From: Paenibacillus sp. V4I7
GTDB lineage: Bacteria; Bacillota; Bacilli; Paenibacillales; NBRC-103111
Assembly (NCBI RefSeq): GCF_030817275.1
Contig: NZ_JAUSZD010000002.1
Coordinates: forward strand, 8,096,501-8,160,500
DNA length: 64,000 nt
Direction: 5' to 3'
This document shows positions 60,832 through 64,000 of the stretch, piece by piece. The notes below the pieces were generated by a model that made no database searches, was not told the origin of the DNA, and saw nothing but the letters and a program-made list of their open reading frames with translations. Position numbers and translations under genes: made by a program. Each line of letters opens with the position of its first letter. Within the stretch, counting starts at the first letter, position 1.

Positions 60832-63018
60832 TTAGTTGATAAAGTCAGCTTTAGTCAAGAATCGTTTCAGCATAGTAGCAGCTTCTGCGCGAGTAGCTTG
60901 CTTACTGGAACCGATTGTTGTATTAGTTAATCCATTGATGATACCAGCATCGATTGCAGCTGCGATTTCTTTCTTAGCCCATACAATTTGGCCAGCATCA
61001 GTGAACTTACCTAATAATGTAGCTTGTTGTGTTACGGAAAGATCAGATTTCACGCCTGCGAATGTAAGAGCGCGAACCACCATAGTAGCAAGCTCTTCAC
61101 GAGTGATTTGAGCGTTGGCTTTGAAGGAACCGTCTTCGTATCCGTTGATGATCTTCGCCCCGACAGCGGCAGCAACAGCACCTGCATACCAATCAGAGGA
61201 TTTCACATCAGTAAATGTAGTGGACGTAGCATCTGTGTTCAGTCCAAGGGAACGAACAACCAATGCAGCGAACTCAGCACGAGTGATATTGCGGTCAGGA
61301 GCAAAGGTAGTATCAGTTGCGCCATCAATTACCAACTTGTTTGCAAGGAGACTTACATCATCCTTAGACCAGTGGGAAGCAATATCTGTGAAGTTCTTGT
61401 TGATTTCAACTACAGTATAGATACTGTTACCGTTACGTTTCAGTGTAGCTACAGTTTTACCGTCTTTCGTTTCGAAAGTTGCAGGCACGAAGCTGAATTT
61501 CTTGGTAACTTCGTTATAAAGAACGCCTGTCACTTTCTTCATGTCTACGGCTTTGCCGATTGTTACGCTACGGGAAACATAAGAGTTTCCGAAACCATTA
61601 ATCTCTACCGACTTACCGTCTTTGCCTTCTGCTGTGACTTTAAAGTCAATAGCATCAGTCAAGGATGTAGCTCCGATAGCCTTCACTCCATCACTAACTG
61701 CTGTTGCTGTTGTGCCACTTACTTTCGTGATCGAAACTTTGATGTTCAGATCAGCTACAGCAATACCAAGTGATTTGGCAAGATCGTCAAGCTTCAGAAG
61801 GGATAATGGAAGTACATAAGTACCGTTCTCGGATGTGATTGTTACAGATGTGCCAGCTTTTTTAGCTGCTTCAATTAGACCTGATGCAGATAGAGAAGCG
61901 GAATCGCCCTTTAATTTGATAGTAACATTATCGTTACCGGCAAAAGCTTTTTCCAAAGCTTCTTTGGCTACAGGGCTGCCTACCGTAATCTCGATCTCGT
62001 TGGATGGTCCGTTTGCTTTTGTACCACCAGGATTGCTTGGGCTAGTATCTTTATCTGTTTCTGTAGCTGTAGTACTTACAGTCTTCGACAACTCGGTTGT
62101 AGACCAATAACCCTTGACATCTATGGCCTTCACCATAAAGGTGTAAGAAGTCCCTGCCGTTAAGCCATTCACTGTGTAAGTAGTGCTTGTAACAGTTCCA
62201 GCAGGTAAGGTACCATTGTAAATAAAGTAAATTACAGTGGATGTATCAATAGCAGCAGGCCAAGATAATACCACAGAGGTTTCACTTGGTGTAGCCGATA
62301 AAACAGCGTCTGTCCAGTCTGGTGGAGTTGTATCAACTACTGGAACTGGAACAACTGGAGTACTTGTTGTACTTACAGTCTTAGTCAATACAGTTGTAGA
62401 CCAATTACCGTTAGCATCTACAGCTTTCACCTCAAAGGTGTAAGAAGTCCCTGCCGTTAAGCCATTCACTGTGTATGTAGTGCCTGTAACAGTTTCAACA
62501 GATAAAGTACCATTGTAAACATAGTAAGTTACAGTGGATGTATCGGTTGCTATTGGCCAAGATAATACCACAGAGGTTTCTCCTGGTGTTGCAGACAATA
62601 CAGCGCCTGTCCAATCAGGTGATGTTGTATCAACTGTTGGTGTTACAACTACTGGAGCTGTATAAGTTGCTGTGTATACTGATGTAGTCACATCTGGAGC
62701 CTTAAGAGTAACAGTGTTATATACGTTTCCTGTAACATTGAAGTCAGTGAGTGTATAAACGTACACACTGTCAGTAACATTGTACGTGCTGTATGTAGCT
62801 GTGGTAGAAGTGACATATCCATCGGGACCGTAAACATGTACGGCAACTCCTTTTGGCGAATATGTTTCTCCATAAACAGTAGCAGATACATTCTTACCGT
62901 CAAACGTTACTCCGGAAAATCCACTAGAAGCAAAAGCGATAACAGGCATGAACACCATAAGCAACATAGCTAAAAACAGTACTTGTGAAGTTTTCATCAT
63001 TGCATTCTTGTTTAACAA
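60832..63018 (-). CDS. S-layer-homology surface protein with two fibronectin III domains
   Basis: A 728-residue exported protein. From TTG 63018 (GGAGGAG 8 bases upstream) it has a standard signal peptide ending near IAFASS. About 110 residues of unknown domain follow, then two fibronectin III domains of about 80 residues that are nearly identical to each other (DTTSPDWTGAVLSATP..., ending GNWSTT or GYWSTT). A middle domain (about 380-560) follows, and three SLH repeats end it (FTDIASHWSKDD, FTDVKSSDWYAG, FTDAGQIVWAKK) that anchor it to wall polymer. An in-frame ATG at 63072 with AAGGAGGTGA about 12 bases upstream is an alternative start that would add 18 residues. Confidence 0.88.
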   Translation of the reverse strand: MLNKNAMMKTSQVLFLAMLLMVFMPVIAFASSGFSGVTFDGKNVSATVYGETYSPKGVAVHVYGPDGYVTSTTATYSTYNVTDSVYVYTLTDFNVTGNVYNTVTLKAPDVTTSVYTATYTAPVVVTPTVDTTSPDWTGAVLSATPGETSVVLSWPIATDTSTVTYYVYNGTLSVETVTGTTYTVNGLTAGTSYTFEVKAVDANGNWSTTVLTKTVSTTSTPVVPVPVVDTTPPDWTDAVLSATPSETSVVLSWPAAIDTSTVIYFIYNGTLPAGTVTSTTYTVNGLTAGTSYTFMVKAIDVKGYWSTTELSKTVSTTATETDKDTSPSNPGGTKANGPSNEIEITVGSPVAKEALEKAFAGNDNVTIKLKGDSASLSASGLIEAAKKAGTSVTITSENGTYVLPLSLLKLDDLAKSLGIAVADLNIKVSITKVSGTTATAVSDGVKAIGATSLTDAIDFKVTAEGKDGKSVEINGFGNSYVSRSVTIGKAVDMKKVTGVLYNEVTKKFSFVPATFETKDGKTVATLKRNGNSIYTVVEINKNFTDIASHWSKDDVSLLANKLVIDGATDTTFAPDRNITRAEFAALVVRSLGLNTDATSTTFTDVKSSDWYAGAVAAAVGAKIINGYEDGSFKANAQITREELATMVVRALTFAGVKSDLSVTQQATLLGKFTDAGQIVWAKKEIAAAIDAGIINGLTNTTIGSSKQATRAEAATMLKRFLTKADFIN

Positions 63019-63309
63019 GGTATGTTCTCCTCCTTTCTTTGAATAGTTAGACTCTTCTTTTTTTAACAGCATAGTTCTTCTCTCACCTCCTTTGAATAGT
63101 AAATAGTAATTTAAGACTAGTTCCAAACTACTATCAGCTCAAACATACTATCACCATTTTTGGGAGATTTATAGACTTGACATTTGAATATTCGGCATTT
63201 TGTAAAAGTGTGTGATGTTTCACATTATTAATGGTGAATTTGTCGAAAAAAACCTGTACCAAAGGACATAGAGTCCAATGAATCAGGACTAATATTAATA
63301 GAATAATAG

Positions 63310-64000
63310 TAAATAAATCCTGTTTTTTCTCTCAGGGGTTATCTTTTTTAATCCCCATTGATACCTATTGATGATGTAGTAGCGGATATAACGATCAATT
63401 TTAGCGTTGTAGTCCCGTAATGATGGACAACTACGGTGTTCTATGTGGTCCTTCATGTGGCATTAAAACGACTCCTGTAGTGCATAGTCCCAGCAATTCC
63501 CGCTTCTGGACATGGATTGGCCTAAACCCCTGTACTTGGAACTCGTGTAATGACTTCCTTGGTCCGAATGGATAAATGCATCCTTGTGTGGCTTCAGCCG
63601 TCTTTGCTTTACGAGTGCGTCAATCGTATCAGTAGCAATGTCTAGTTGTGAGGCGATTGGATAGATTATAAGAGAGGATTTCTCCTGTTGAGGCATCTAA
63701 TATGGTCGACAAATAAGCCGTCTCTGAGCGGCTATTAGGGAGGTAGGTAATGTCGGTGAGCAATGGAAGGCCAGGAACACCTTTTCTAAAATCCCTCTCT
63801 AAGCTATTGGGGAGCGTTCGATGTTCCTGTCTCGCCTTGGCCATACGTTTGTATGGATTTGGTTTTCGATGTGGACATACGAGGTTAAATTTCTTCATAA
63901 GCCTGCGAATTCTCTTCAAGTTGTAGATAAACGCCAAAGTCGTTCTCAAGTGTCATCTTGATAGAGCGAGAACCCTTTTTGAAGCCCTTTCTATGAAATG
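63310..64000 (-). mobile_element. IS3-family (IS150-type) transposase remnant, frameshifted, runs off right edge
   Basis: Minus-strand pieces of an IS3-type orfB occur in several frames. At the right edge is GSRSIKMTLEN (frame a). Then NLKRIRRLMKKFNLVCPHRKPNPYKRM and LLTDITYLPNSRSETAYLSTILDASTGEI follow in frame b (63629-63949). HSDQGSHYTSSKYR and SMSRSGNCWDYALQESF follow in another frame (63463-63696), and KDHIEHRSCPSL with YINRYQWGLKKITPE comes further on. The DDE catalytic Asp residues (TDIT, HSDQG) are visible, but at least three frame changes break the reading frame. The 5' part with the orfA gene is beyond base 64000. The inverted terminal repeat was not found. Confidence 0.85.

Noticed and set aside
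63177..63206. Plus-strand promoter TTGACA-17-TTGTAA upstream of the IS remnant
   Set aside because: It is only a partial consensus match, points into a broken minus-strand transposase, and no plus-strand gene follows.

Overview
The window looks like a chromosomal segment of an endospore-forming, low-to-mid-GC Firmicute, most likely Paenibacillus or a close relative. The evidence is a GerA-type germination operon, an H-type small acid-soluble spore protein, a CotD-like coat protein, an S-layer-homology surface protein, T-box leaders, a CIRCE element, strong Shine-Dalgarno sites with frequent TTG/GTG starts, and the gene order tsaE-tsaB-rimI-tsaD ... ABC-F (YdiF type)-moaC ... tatA-tatC-groES-groEL, which matches the B. 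subtilis ydi-groE region. No rRNA or tRNA gene, prophage or CRISPR was seen.

Layout. 1-8.4 kb: end of a thymidine kinase gene, an HD hydrolase, a DUF218 membrane protein, and glutamate synthase gltB-gltD. 8.4-17.4 kb: a decayed MFS gene, an orphan coiled-coil protein, a sensor kinase/NarL-type regulator pair facing an ABC exporter, a HAD phosphatase, an M23 peptidase-bactofilin pair, and an orphan ParM-like actin. 17.5-22 kb: a four-gene spore germination operon. 22-31 kb: cardiolipin synthase, LigD-type polymerase, nitroreductase, a 112/113-bp hairpin repeat array, a secreted PF03640-type repeat protein followed by ECF sigma/anti-sigma, and a ring-cleaving dioxygenase. 31-38.5 kb: selD-selU, a LysR regulator facing a second-type purA, and an arsR-arsB-arsC-arsI-phosphatase operon. 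38.5-41.4 kb: palindrome repeats, ATP-dependent ligase and Ku (NHEJ), and SspH. 41.5-60 kb: the tsa/ydi/tat/groE backbone, interrupted by leuA behind two tandem T-boxes, a 777-residue membrane protein, a second hairpin array, and moaC-mog-moeA-like genes. 60-64 kb: a GGDEF gene remnant, a CotD-like protein, an SLH/fibronectin-III surface protein, and a frameshifted IS3-family remnant at the edge.

Functional links. gltBD makes glutamate. The tsa genes make the t6A tRNA modification, and selD supplies selenophosphate to selU for tRNA selenouridine. Ku, the ligase and the LigD polymerase together make an NHEJ set that is split over about 15 kb. The Tat pair and GroESL handle export and folding. 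The most unusual content lies between genes: at least three arrays of paired hairpins with a shared 51-bp sub-spacing but different stem sequences, a cluster of five exact DnaA boxes at 46.93-47.13 kb away from any origin genes, and a 40-bp palindromic repeat in three copies.
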